Positions 1-7,102 are shown, counted from the stretch's first letter. The stretch: DNA of 13,680 nt from Desulfobacterales bacterium (GCA_030689795.1 JAUYEO010000355.1:1-13680); one strand, 5' to 3'. Numbers and translations are program-made. The notes: generated from the sequence alone by a model not told the origin.

Positions 1-1
1 T

Positions 2-154
2 CTTGATAAGGATCTTAAGGAGAGCCCGGGAGGAATAGAAAACGGTATGACATTTATAACCGGCCCAAGCAAAACAGCCGATATCGAGGCCACGATGGTT
101 CACGGGGCACACGGCCCCCGCGAAGTATATGTTTACGTTGTGACAGGAGACTGA
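2..154 (+). CDS. LUD-domain protein (LutC/YkgG-like), C-terminal fragment
   Basis: Partial gene entering from the left edge; 50 codons remain before a TGA stop at 152-154. The fragment contains FITGPSKTADIEATMVHGAHGPRE and ends in a hydrophobic VYVYVV strand. The GPS-(K/R)-TADIE-x9-HGP(R/K) pattern is the characteristic C-terminus of LUD-domain proteins of the LutC/YkgG family, which act with LutA/LutB-type iron-sulfur proteins in lactate oxidation. Only the last part is visible, so the specific family member and operon partners cannot be judged. It converges on mscL, which lies on the opposite strand. The stop codon lies inside the word ctgatccccgg, which recurs at 4421-4431 in an intergenic heptad array. 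Confidence 0.75.
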   Translation, partial: LDKDLKESPGGIENGMTFITGPSKTADIEATMVHGAHGPREVYVYVVTGD

Positions 155-355
155 TCCCCGGTTTTTCCGCCGCAGGTCCGCCAATGACGGAGTCTCTGGT
201 TTTGGTTTCTTTTTCGGTTTGAACCGTTCAAGCTGATGGAGCCTGTACGGCATTGCCCCTGCCGCCCCTCGAACCCTCGAATCCTTGAACCCTTGAATCC
301 TGGATAGGATTACCAACTCTTTTGGAGGTGATCATTATTCCTTTTCCGTATTACA
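155..355. other. Convergent intergenic region (LUD gene / mscL)
   Basis: This 201-bp spacer separates two convergent genes. It holds an octamer array (266-305) and a T-rich stretch with words shared with other intergenic arrays in the window (gtctctggttt at 192-202). I found no convincing hairpin followed by a T-run. The string ggaggtgatc at 324-333 resembles a perfect Shine-Dalgarno sequence but is followed by no open frame of useful length. Confidence 0.6.
266..305. repeat. Octamer direct-repeat array
   Basis: Five consecutive 8-base units: ccctcgaa (266-273), ccctcgaa (274-281), tccttgaa (282-289), cccttgaa (290-297), and a degenerate tcctggat (298-305). The shared core is YCCTYGAA. The units drift gradually rather than being identical, as in the heptad arrays at 3330-3448 and 4341-4459. 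No coding role is visible. Confidence 0.85.
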
Positions 356-790
356 TCATGCTGCCTTCAGTTCTGATGTGCAGTGAGGGCAGCGGGTGGC
401 TTTGACTGGAATGACCGACAAACAGTGCGGGCATTCCTTTGTAGCTGCCGGTGCAGGTTTCGTGAGCTGCAGTTTGTTTGCGAATCTGACCACGAAGAAA
501 ATTACAAGAGCTACAATCAGGAAATCAATCAGGGTATTTAAAAACATCCCGTAGTTGATCGTAGGCACACCCGCCTTTTTTGCCTCAACAACAGACGTAT
601 AAGGAGTTCCGGAGAGGTTCAGAAAAAGATTGCTGAAATCAACCTTGCCGAGCACCAGTCCTATCGGAGGCATTATGATATCATTAACCAGCGAAGTCAC
701 GATCTTGCCGAAAGCGCCACCGATAATAACTGCTATGGCAAGATCAAGAACATTGCCCCTCATGATGAATGTTTTGAATTCCTTGAACAT
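356..790 (-). CDS. mscL: Large-conductance mechanosensitive channel MscL with C-terminal zinc knuckles
   Basis: This 144-residue inner-membrane protein opens under membrane tension to release solutes during hypo-osmotic shock; MscL forms a homopentamer. The N-terminal FKEFKTFIMRGNVLDLAIAVIIG segment is the classic MscL amphipathic helix plus TM1, with the pore-lining glycine/alanine pattern. A second transmembrane helix lies at about residues 85-102 (LNTLIDFLIVALVIFFVV). The cytoplasmic tail carries two CxxC pairs (C120/C123 and C134/C137, CPHC...CPHC), a predicted zinc-ribbon-like end absent from the 136-residue E. coli protein. A strong GAGGAGG ribosome site precedes the ATG. The gene begins 34 bp after the glycyl radical enzyme stop on the same strand, so co-transcription is likely. 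Confidence 0.96.
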   Translation of the reverse strand: MFKEFKTFIMRGNVLDLAIAVIIGGAFGKIVTSLVNDIIMPPIGLVLGKVDFSNLFLNLSGTPYTSVVEAKKAGVPTINYGMFLNTLIDFLIVALVIFFVVRFANKLQLTKPAPAATKECPHCLSVIPVKATRCPHCTSELKAA

Positions 791-824
791 ATTCCTCCTC
801 TTGTGATTTGGTAAAGTTAAAGTA

Positions 825-3323
825 TTAATGCCTGGACAAGCGGGCTATTATTTCATCCTGGGCTTCTTTTGAAAGATCGGCGAAATAGGCGCAGTAGCCG
901 GCGACCCTTACTGTAAGCCATTTGTATTCGCCGGGATTTGCCTGTGCATTTCTCAGCATCTCAGGTGTCAGGGCATTGAACTGAATCTGCATCCCTCCCT
1001 TTTTGAAATACCCATTTACAAGAAGGTCAAAAAGCTCAAACCCCTGCTTGTTGTTAATAATTACAGGATCGAGCCCCATCTGAAGATTTACGCCGTTTGC
1101 GGCCTGCGCGAAATCCACGGAAGATACCGAATTCAAAAAGGCCGTAGGTCCCCTGTCTGATGACTCGGCAGCCGGGGTTATCCCGTTTGACAGCGGCATT
1201 CCGGAAAGCCTTCCGGAGGGAAGGCCGGAAACATATTTCCCGAATGCGATATGCGCCGTAACGCTGTAGAAACCGGGTATGTAAATTCCGCCGCGCGGAT
1301 TTTTGTGTTTTGTAACTTCATCGGAATATATGCCTGCAACAAGTTTTGCGTAACGGTTTCCGGGTTCGTCATCCCGTCCGTAACGCGGAGCCTTGTTCAG
1401 GATCAGCTGCCTTATATCTTCTCTGCCATTAAAATTATTCCTCACTATGCCGGCAAGCTCAGAAAGACTTATTTTCTTTTCCTGATAAACAAGCCAGTCA
1501 ATTGCGGCAAGTGAATCAGCAACATCGGCAACCCCTACTCCCTGGACCCCGGTGAAGTTATATTTGGCGCCTCCAGCCGTGACATCCAGTCCTTTTTCGC
1601 CAGGCCCGTCAATAAAGGAAGAGAGAAGAGGCGCCGGATAATAATCCCTGTGGGTCTCTCCAAGAAGGTTGGTTCCGTCAACCATCATCTTGACAACGTG
1701 CTCAGTTTGGAGCCTGAAAGCGTTCACTACATCGTCCATGTCTGTAAAATCATCTATATCGCCTGTCTCAGGGCCGATTCTGTCTTTAAGCAAAAGAGAT
1801 TTCCCGTTGTTCAATGCAAGTTCAAGGCATAGGGGAAGATTTACAAGGGCCGAATCGGTTGCGCCCATAGTCTTTCCCTGGGGATTCGGCTCAACGCATC
1901 CGAGAGGAGCGTAATCCCTTGAATCCTCCGGCGAACAGCCTGCTTTCACAAGCGCCGGGACAATAACATCATCATTGTAAAGCGAAGGATGGGGAGAGCC
2001 GGAAGAAACAGAGCTATAGACATTCTTCCGGAAAGCTTCGGGAGTCGCCTTGTGAAATCTTGCATAAAGGTTCGGAAGCGGTGTGGCAAGATCACTGACG
2101 GAATCGAGGATCAGATGGGAAAGCTCATTTGTTGCATCACGACCCTCTTCATCGATACCGCCGACGCAGACGCCCTGGCTCGTCAGCAATCCGCTGAAGT
2201 ATTCATTGAACTTTCCGGGATAAAAAGGAAGAAACTCGCAGATCTTGAGCCAGAAGCATTGCAACATTTCACGTGCACTCTCTGGCGTGATCTCCCCTGA
2301 TTCAATTCCTTTCCGGTAAAGAGGATAAAGATGCTGGTCCATTCTTCCGAAGGAAATGGCATTGTCGTAGTTCTCCTGATATAATGCCAGATGTGTAAGC
2401 CAGATGGATTGCAGGGCCTGTTGAAAGCTACCGGGAGGATTCAGGGGAACGGTACTGCAATTTTCCGCGACTGACAAAAGCTCTTTCTTTCTTTCCGCAT
2501 CTTTCCCGTCATCTGCAAGCCTTTTTGCCTCTGTCGCATACCTTTCCGCGAACCGGAGAACTCCCGAAAGAGCGATGAGAGCGGCCGAGTAAAAATCTCT
2601 TTTCTTTTTATCCGCTTCTCCTGCAAGCCTCAAGTTTATTTCCTTTACGATTCCGGAGACTCCTTTTTCAATTAAAAGACCGTAATCCGGGGTGATATGC
2701 GAAATGCCGGCGAATTCAGTGAGGACATATACTCCATAGAGAGAAAAGAGCCTGAACGGCTCGAAGCTTTTCATGCCTATTACAACCTTTTCAGGTTCAA
2801 CCTTTACCCGGCTGAAGAAAAATCCCCTGAACGAGCCCGGGAGCATCATGAAAGCTCGTGTAAAAATGGTGCCGAGGCCGAGCATCAGTCTTCCGCCGAA
2901 ACTCTTTGAAATTATCCCGTTTATGGCGCATGCCCCGACCGTCCTTGAGACCCAGTAGGGGAATATGCTTTTTTCGAAGAGATCGATATCCTTTCCGGAT
3001 ATATGAAACGCGTTTGTCTTTCTTTTGCCGATCATCCTGATTTCAGGCAGCATGGCAAGGCTTGAAAATTCCGGGTAGAGCATTGCCGAATTTCTCTTTG
3101 AAGATATGGCGCCTGTTATCAGCTCACCCGGATAAATGATTACCGGCATCCGCTCCAGAATATATGAAACGGCCTTTGCCCTTGTGACAACAGCCGGATC
3201 ATCAGGCAGGCTGAGATCCCTGTAAAACTCGGTGAGCAGTCTTGCGCGCTCGATGCATATGCTCCTCGGGGAATTCTGGATATCCGCCTTTAAGGATATT
3301 ATTCTCTGTGATAGATTGTTCAT
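825..3323 (-). CDS. Glycyl radical enzyme (PFL-like superfamily), substrate unassigned
   Basis: 832 residues, full length for the superfamily. Near the C-terminus, RVAGYCAYF (about 806-814) carries the radical glycine G809. The active-site loop GCVEP (475-479) provides thiyl cysteine C476 and E478, the Cys-x-Glu pattern of glycyl radical dehydratases, lyases and decarboxylases rather than the Cys-Cys of pyruvate formate-lyase. The following segment is GKTMGATDSALVNL, not the EGWHD type I associate with glycerol and choline enzymes. Residues 143-171 are unusually hydrophobic and aromatic. Activation requires a radical-SAM partner, encoded just upstream. The start at 3323 has AGAGG upstream, supplied by heptad repeats. 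No microcompartment genes or small subunit are visible. Family membership is firm; the reaction is not predictable from this sequence alone. Confidence 0.93.
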   Translation of the reverse strand: MNNLSQRIISLKADIQNSPRSICIERARLLTEFYRDLSLPDDPAVVTRAKAVSYILERMPVIIYPGELITGAISSKRNSAMLYPEFSSLAMLPEIRMIGKRKTNAFHISGKDIDLFEKSIFPYWVSRTVGACAINGIISKSFGGRLMLGLGTIFTRAFMMLPGSFRGFFFSRVKVEPEKVVIGMKSFEPFRLFSLYGVYVLTEFAGISHITPDYGLLIEKGVSGIVKEINLRLAGEADKKKRDFYSAALIALSGVLRFAERYATEAKRLADDGKDAERKKELLSVAENCSTVPLNPPGSFQQALQSIWLTHLALYQENYDNAISFGRMDQHLYPLYRKGIESGEITPESAREMLQCFWLKICEFLPFYPGKFNEYFSGLLTSQGVCVGGIDEEGRDATNELSHLILDSVSDLATPLPNLYARFHKATPEAFRKNVYSSVSSGSPHPSLYNDDVIVPALVKAGCSPEDSRDYAPLGCVEPNPQGKTMGATDSALVNLPLCLELALNNGKSLLLKDRIGPETGDIDDFTDMDDVVNAFRLQTEHVVKMMVDGTNLLGETHRDYYPAPLLSSFIDGPGEKGLDVTAGGAKYNFTGVQGVGVADVADSLAAIDWLVYQEKKISLSELAGIVRNNFNGREDIRQLILNKAPRYGRDDEPGNRYAKLVAGIYSDEVTKHKNPRGGIYIPGFYSVTAHIAFGKYVSGLPSGRLSGMPLSNGITPAAESSDRGPTAFLNSVSSVDFAQAANGVNLQMGLDPVIINNKQGFELFDLLVNGYFKKGGMQIQFNALTPEMLRNAQANPGEYKWLTVRVAGYCAYFADLSKEAQDEIIARLSRH

Positions 3324-3329
3324 GCTTCA

Positions 3330-3448
3330 CGCCTCTCGCCTCTCACCTCTGATATCAGTTGTCAGGGTCCGGCTGTCAGTTGTCAGGAAAAGCTTTTTTC
3401 ACCCTGCTCCCTGCCCCCTTTTTTAGCCTCTCGTCTTACGCCTTACGC
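3330..3448. repeat. Phased degenerate heptad array between GRE and activase genes
   Basis: The whole 119-bp spacer can be read as 17 consecutive 7-base units in one uninterrupted phase. Unit pairs include cgcctct (3330, 3337) then cacctct (3344); gttgtca (3358, 3379) with gctgtca (3372); caccctg (3400) then ctccctg (3407); and cttacgc (3435, 3442). The 12-mer tcagttgtcagg recurs at 3355 and 3376, exactly 21 bases (three heptads) apart. The array runs into the activase stop codon (3443-3445) and ends 7 bp from the GRE start codon, so it fills the intergenic gap. The unit changes identity along the array while the period stays fixed. Confidence 0.85.
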
Positions 3449-4375
3449 CTGAAATATTACTTCAAATCCTTTTCTGCCGAAGGTTTCCGCCTTTTTTATA
3501 AGTTCCTCTTCTCCGAGCGAAGCGATTCCAAGGGGCTTGATTGTATCGTGCAGTTTTTTGAGCTTGCTCTCCCACATCCGATGATACGGAAGAAGATGAA
3601 CCGAAGACTCGCCCGCATCTTTTAAAAAAAGAGCGACTGCTTCAAGCTCTTCCTCACTGTCATTCATGCCCGGTACAACCGGCATCCTGATCTGCCTGGA
3701 GATTCCGGCCCTGATTACGTTTACAAGATTGTTTTTTATCGGCGTGTTATCCTTTCCTGTGAGCCTTTGGTGAAGTTCAGGTGTTACCGCTTTTATGTCG
3801 AAAAGAACAAGATTAACCATTTTAAGCAAAGGCTCCGCCTTTTCCCAGTCGAAATAACCGCATGTTTCAACTGCAACATGAATTTTCTTTTCTTTTAAAA
3901 CGGGCAGAAGCTTCGTCAGAAATCCCGTTTTAAGCATCGGTTCGCCGCCGCTTAAGGTGACGCCGCCTTCAGGGCCATAGTAATCAACGTCTTTGAGAAG
4001 CTCAGTTACAAGTTCTGTAACGGAATATTGCTTTGCCGCAGGCTCAAGCGCCTTCGATGGACATACAAGTGTGCAGGCAAACTGACCTTTGCATGATTCG
4101 CGGTTAATATGAGGATGGTCATTTATGATTATTGCTCCGTTCGGGCAGGCACTTTGGCATTCCCCGCACAAAATGCATCTTTCTTCCGAAAAAACCAGTT
4201 CGTTTTCAAATTTCATGGCTTCCGGGTTCTGGCACCAGAGGCAGCGAAGATTGCATCCCTTGAAAAAAACCGTGGTCCTGATTCCCGGACCGTCATGGAT
4301 GGAAAATCTCTGGATATCGCAAATAAGAGCGGTAGCCGCCGGTTTCTGGTTTCTGGTTTCTGGTTTTTGGTTCAT
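3443..4375 (-). CDS. Glycyl radical enzyme activating enzyme (radical SAM)
   Basis: 310 residues. This is the predicted partner that uses SAM and a [4Fe-4S] cluster to abstract hydrogen from G809 of the downstream enzyme. The radical-SAM motif is C41-x3-C45-x2-C48 in KGCNLRCLWCQNPE, preceded by the IHDGPGIRTTVF signature of this family. A ferredoxin-like insert follows: the first cluster is C67-x2-C70-x2-C73-x3-CP, and the second keeps C95, C101 and C105 but has Q98 where the second cysteine would be. The SAM-binding glycine motif TLSGGEP is at 140-146. An in-frame stop at 4379-4381 makes ATG 4375 the only credible start; the first 12 or so residues (MNQKPETRNQKP) are translated heptad repeat. 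Ribosome binding site weak. Divergent from the 4553 gene. Confidence 0.94.
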   Translation of the reverse strand: MNQKPETRNQKPAATALICDIQRFSIHDGPGIRTTVFFKGCNLRCLWCQNPEAMKFENELVFSEERCILCGECQSACPNGAIIINDHPHINRESCKGQFACTLVCPSKALEPAAKQYSVTELVTELLKDVDYYGPEGGVTLSGGEPMLKTGFLTKLLPVLKEKKIHVAVETCGYFDWEKAEPLLKMVNLVLFDIKAVTPELHQRLTGKDNTPIKNNLVNVIRAGISRQIRMPVVPGMNDSEEELEAVALFLKDAGESSVHLLPYHRMWESKLKKLHDTIKPLGIASLGEEELIKKAETFGRKGFEVIFQA

Positions 4376-4459
4376 AGTCTATCGTCTCTGGTTTCTTTCT
4401 ATTAACCTTGTAACTTGTTCCTGATCCCCGGCCACTGGCCACTGATCACCAATCAAAAG
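4341..4459. repeat. Phased degenerate heptad array spanning the activase start codon
   Basis: Seventeen 7-base units share one phase: ggtttct at 4341, 4348 and 4355, ggttttt 4362, ggttcat 4369, ggtttct again at 4390, aaccttg 4404 then taacttg 4411, and ccactgg 4432 then ccactga 4439. The first five units lie inside the activase reading frame and contain its start codon (complement of 4373-4375). The rest lie in the divergent spacer. Because 7 is not a multiple of 3, the repeat gives a 7-residue peptide period (NQKPETR). Confidence 0.85.
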
Positions 4460-4511
4460 CTTTTGGTCTTTCTGCCTTTGATAGTTCTTTACTTTTACCA
4501 GATATTATCCT

Positions 4512-4540
4512 ATTTTAAAAGTCAAAATCCCTTCCTTCAA
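4512..4540 (-). promoter_or_regulatory. Possible sigma70-type promoter for the activase operon
   Basis: On the - strand, TTGAAG (complement of 4535-4540) and TAAAAT (complement of 4512-4517) are separated by 17 bases, an acceptable -35/-10 pair. It would start transcription about 130 bases upstream of the activase ATG. The -35 matches the consensus at only 4 of 6 positions, and the site overlaps the untranslated leader of the divergent gene, so this is tentative. Confidence 0.3.
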
Positions 4541-4552
4541 GGAGGTTCCCTC

Positions 4553-5074
4553 ATGATCACTATTATTGCCAAGATATTAAAAGCTTTAAATTCCGAAACA
4601 GATCCTGCCCAGATAGGCCTTGCGGTCAGTTTTTCTTTAATCGCGGGACTGACGCCGACATTGAGCATCCATAATCTTGTCGTGCTTTTTCTGGTGCTTA
4701 TCCTGAGGGTGAATATTTCAATATTTATCGTCGGAATAGGTATTTTTTCAGGTCTTTCCTTCCTGCTCGATCCTGTTTTTCACAGGATAGGGCTCGGTCT
4801 ACTTACGGCAGGGCCATTAGAAGGATTGTGGACCTCTTTTTATAATTTACCCCTCTTGCGGATTGAACGCTTCAACAATTCAATCGTCATGGGGAGCCTT
4901 CTTTTTTCCATAGCGCTTTTCGTGCCGGCTTTTATTTTCAGCATGTTTATCGTAAGGCAATACAGAGAGCATATTCTCGAGCGTGTCCGGAACACGCGGA
5001 TAATGCAGATGATTATGGCAAGCCGGATATATTCGACCTACCAGGCTGTTTCAGGATGGGGAAGCAATATATGA
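4553..5074 (+). CDS. TIGR03546-like small inner-membrane protein
   Basis: 173 residues from ATG 4553, which has AAGGAGG (4539-4545) seven bases upstream. An earlier in-frame ATG at 4415 is rejected because its coding would lie in the heptad array and has no ribosome site. The protein is strongly hydrophobic, with about four predicted membrane segments: a GLAVSFSLIAGLTPT helix near 25-40, two central helices, and one near 128-150. It ends with a basic tail (RQYREHILERVRNTR). The sequence, the length and the partner gene match TIGR03546, an uncharacterised family described as one half of a two-gene pair in outer-membrane-bearing bacteria. It overlaps its partner by four bases (ATGA). Function unknown; an envelope role is inference. 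Confidence 0.82.
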   Translation: MITIIAKILKALNSETDPAQIGLAVSFSLIAGLTPTLSIHNLVVLFLVLILRVNISIFIVGIGIFSGLSFLLDPVFHRIGLGLLTAGPLEGLWTSFYNLPLLRIERFNNSIVMGSLLFSIALFVPAFIFSMFIVRQYREHILERVRNTRIMQMIMASRIYSTYQAVSGWGSNI

Positions 5075-6864
5075 ACAGATGGATTCGCTGGCAGGGACTT
5101 GTCGCTTTTCTGGGTGTGACGATATCCATATGCCTTATATGGGCTCTATTTGTGGATCCGGTTATAAAAAGGATTATTGAAAAGACCGGTACAAAGATTG
5201 TAGGCGCCAAGGTTGAGCTTGAAAAAGCAGACCTTTCTCTTTTTCCGATAGGTCTGACTCTCTTCGGATTGCAGGTTACGGACCCCGATGAGCCCATGAA
5301 AAATGCAGTTGAAATAGGGAGGATCGCAGGAACTGTCGACAGCCTTCAATTGCTGCGAAGAAAAGTCATTGTAGATGAGATGAGTGTCGAAGGGGTCCGT
5401 CTCGGGACGCAGCGCATAAGATCAGGTGCCATATCAAAAAAGACTGAAAAAGGCGGAAAAGACAAAAAGAAGGAAGCTGTCCCCGGTCTTACGATGATGA
5501 AGCTGCCCGATATTCAGGATCTCCTCGGGAAGGAAAATCTTCAAACCCTTCAACTGGTTCAATCTATCAGGACAGATATTGAGGGGGGGAAGGAACTGTG
5601 GACGAAAAATATTGCGGGACTCCCCGGAAAGGAAAAAATAGACGGATACCGGAAGCGGATCGAAGCGCTGAAAGGAACAAAAGGGTCGTCGAAGAATATT
5701 GGGGATATCGGTGGAATCCTCAGCTCTGCCGGAGAGGCTCAGACTCTTTATAAGGATATTCAGGCAGACCTTGAGTTGCTTCAGAAATCCCAGAAGGGAT
5801 TAAACGCAACCCTTGCAAACTTTAAAGATCAGATTGCTAAAATTGAGAAAGCCCCGCAGGAGGATGTCCGGCGCCTGTCGGAGAAATACGGGTTTTCAGC
5901 CTACGGTTTGGCGAACATGAGCCGTTTTTTTATAGAGCCGGGGATAACCGCCTGGGTCGACAGGGGGCTATACTGGAAGGCAAGGCTTGAGCCACTCGTT
6001 GAGAGGGCTATTGAGAAAAAAGGAAATGCAGAAGTGATCAAACCGTTGAGGGCGAAAGGAAGCGATGTGCGCTTTAAAGAAAAAGAGCCGCTGCCTGATT
6101 TTCTTATCCGTGTCGCCAAGGTATCTGTTCAGCTTCCTATGGGAGATTTTTCCGGGGCAGTAAAAAATATTACACCTGATCAGAATATTCTAGGTCAGCC
6201 CCTGTTGTTCGCATTTTCAGGAGAAAAACTTTCAGGTGTGCGGTCTGTCAGACTTGATGGAGCGATAAACCGGGTTTCTCCCGGCTCACCTGAAGACAGC
6301 ATCAATCTGCGCCTTGAAGGTTATAAAGTACAGACAAAGAGCATTTCACAGGATTCATCCCTGCCGCTCACACTGGAAAAAGGGGATGCTGATCTGGAAC
6401 TTAAAGCAGCACTTTCAAAGGGTTTTATTGATGCAACCGTGGCGGCAAAACTGCAGGGTGTTCGTTTTTCAGCAGGCGGAGCCGACGCTCAATCCGGTTT
6501 CGGCAAGGCGGTCTCTTCGGCGCTCTCGGGAGTATCAACAGTAGTGGTCAAGGCCATGATAACAGGCCCGACGAATAATTATCAGATGCAGATTTCATCC
6601 AACCTTGACGATATACTCAAAGATGCTGTCGGCTCAATAATAAAGGATCAGGTTGCCCAGTTTGAGAATAAACTGCGTGCGGCCATATCCGACAGGGTGA
6701 GCGGTCCGCTTCAGGAAGCAAAGGGAAGTCTCGGTGGATTTGAGGGCCTTGGGGGAGAGGTGGAAAGCCGGATATCCCAGTTGACAGGGATACAGGGGGG
6801 AGGAGTTCAGAAACAGTCTCAGCTTGGGGGTTTCCAGCTTCCGTTTAAACTGCCTTTACAGTAA
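5071..6864 (+). CDS. TIGR03545-like envelope protein, AsmA-like character
   Basis: 597 residues from ATG 5071, which overlaps the previous stop (ATGA) and has GGGGAAG (5058-5064) upstream. An in-frame ATG at 5056 has no ribosome site. A single N-terminal membrane anchor (about residues 5-25, GLVAFLGVTISICLIWALFV) is followed by a large, probably periplasmic domain. The start of that domain (VELEKADLSLFPIGLTLFGLQVTD) resembles AsmA/TIGR03545 proteins. A charged, probably coiled-coil stretch lies at about 130-285, followed by beta-rich segments and a Gly/Gln-rich tail ending in KLPLQ. Family TIGR03545 is the known partner of TIGR03546. A role in envelope lipid or protein handling is only suggested by the AsmA-like fold impression. 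Confidence 0.83.
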   Translation: MNRWIRWQGLVAFLGVTISICLIWALFVDPVIKRIIEKTGTKIVGAKVELEKADLSLFPIGLTLFGLQVTDPDEPMKNAVEIGRIAGTVDSLQLLRRKVIVDEMSVEGVRLGTQRIRSGAISKKTEKGGKDKKKEAVPGLTMMKLPDIQDLLGKENLQTLQLVQSIRTDIEGGKELWTKNIAGLPGKEKIDGYRKRIEALKGTKGSSKNIGDIGGILSSAGEAQTLYKDIQADLELLQKSQKGLNATLANFKDQIAKIEKAPQEDVRRLSEKYGFSAYGLANMSRFFIEPGITAWVDRGLYWKARLEPLVERAIEKKGNAEVIKPLRAKGSDVRFKEKEPLPDFLIRVAKVSVQLPMGDFSGAVKNITPDQNILGQPLLFAFSGEKLSGVRSVRLDGAINRVSPGSPEDSINLRLEGYKVQTKSISQDSSLPLTLEKGDADLELKAALSKGFIDATVAAKLQGVRFSAGGADAQSGFGKAVSSALSGVSTVVVKAMITGPTNNYQMQISSNLDDILKDAVGSIIKDQVAQFENKLRAAISDRVSGPLQEAKGSLGGFEGLGGEVESRISQLTGIQGGGVQKQSQLGGFQLPFKLPLQ

Positions 6865-7037
6865 AGTTGACGGGCCTACGTTTGTCTGCGGTAAAAAATA
6901 TGAAAAACAGTTCATATCGGCGGACAGTAAATTTATATAAATAATCAAACAAATTAAACACATCACCGAGCTTTTTCTTATCCGGTTATTCTCTTTTCCG
7001 ATAACATTATGAAAGATGCCCGGCGTATCCATCCGTC
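6865..7037. other. AT-rich spacer at the left edge of the defence island
   Basis: No gene is supported here. An imperfect hairpin has the inner arms atatgaa (6898-6904) and ttcatat (6911-6917), flanked by partly complementary gtctgcgg and cggcggac; it has no clear T-run, so terminator function is doubtful. AT-rich DNA follows up to about 6985. No heptad phasing is visible, unlike the spacers to the left. Confidence 0.5.
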
Positions 7038-7066
7038 TTGACAGATAATGGCCTTCATATTATTAT
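7038..7066 (+). promoter_or_regulatory. Sigma70-type promoter for the AvaI-like restriction-modification operon
   Basis: TTGACA (7038-7043) is a perfect -35 box and TATTAT (7061-7066) matches TATAAT at five of six positions; they are exactly 17 bases apart. The expected start site near 7073 leaves a leader of about 30 bases before the methyltransferase ATG at 7103. The -10 region lies in a TTA triplet run (7058-7072). No controller-protein gene or C-box was recognised. Confidence 0.6.
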
Positions 7067-7102
7067 TATTATCAACTATTATAAAAAAGGGTGAAATACT
7101 AC

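Noticed and set aside
324..333. ggaggtgatc, a near-perfect complement of the 16S anti-Shine-Dalgarno tail on the + strand
   Set aside because: The nearest ATG (358) is 24 bases away and opens only 15 codons; likely coincidence or a relic.
4415..4552. N-terminal extension of the TIGR03546-like protein from ATG 4415
   Set aside because: The extension is translated heptad repeat and spacer without a ribosome site; ATG 4553 has a strong AAGGAGG and fits the family start.
7058..7072. TTA triplet run as a microsatellite
   Set aside because: Only about four or five units; its -10-like content is better explained as part of the restriction-modification promoter.
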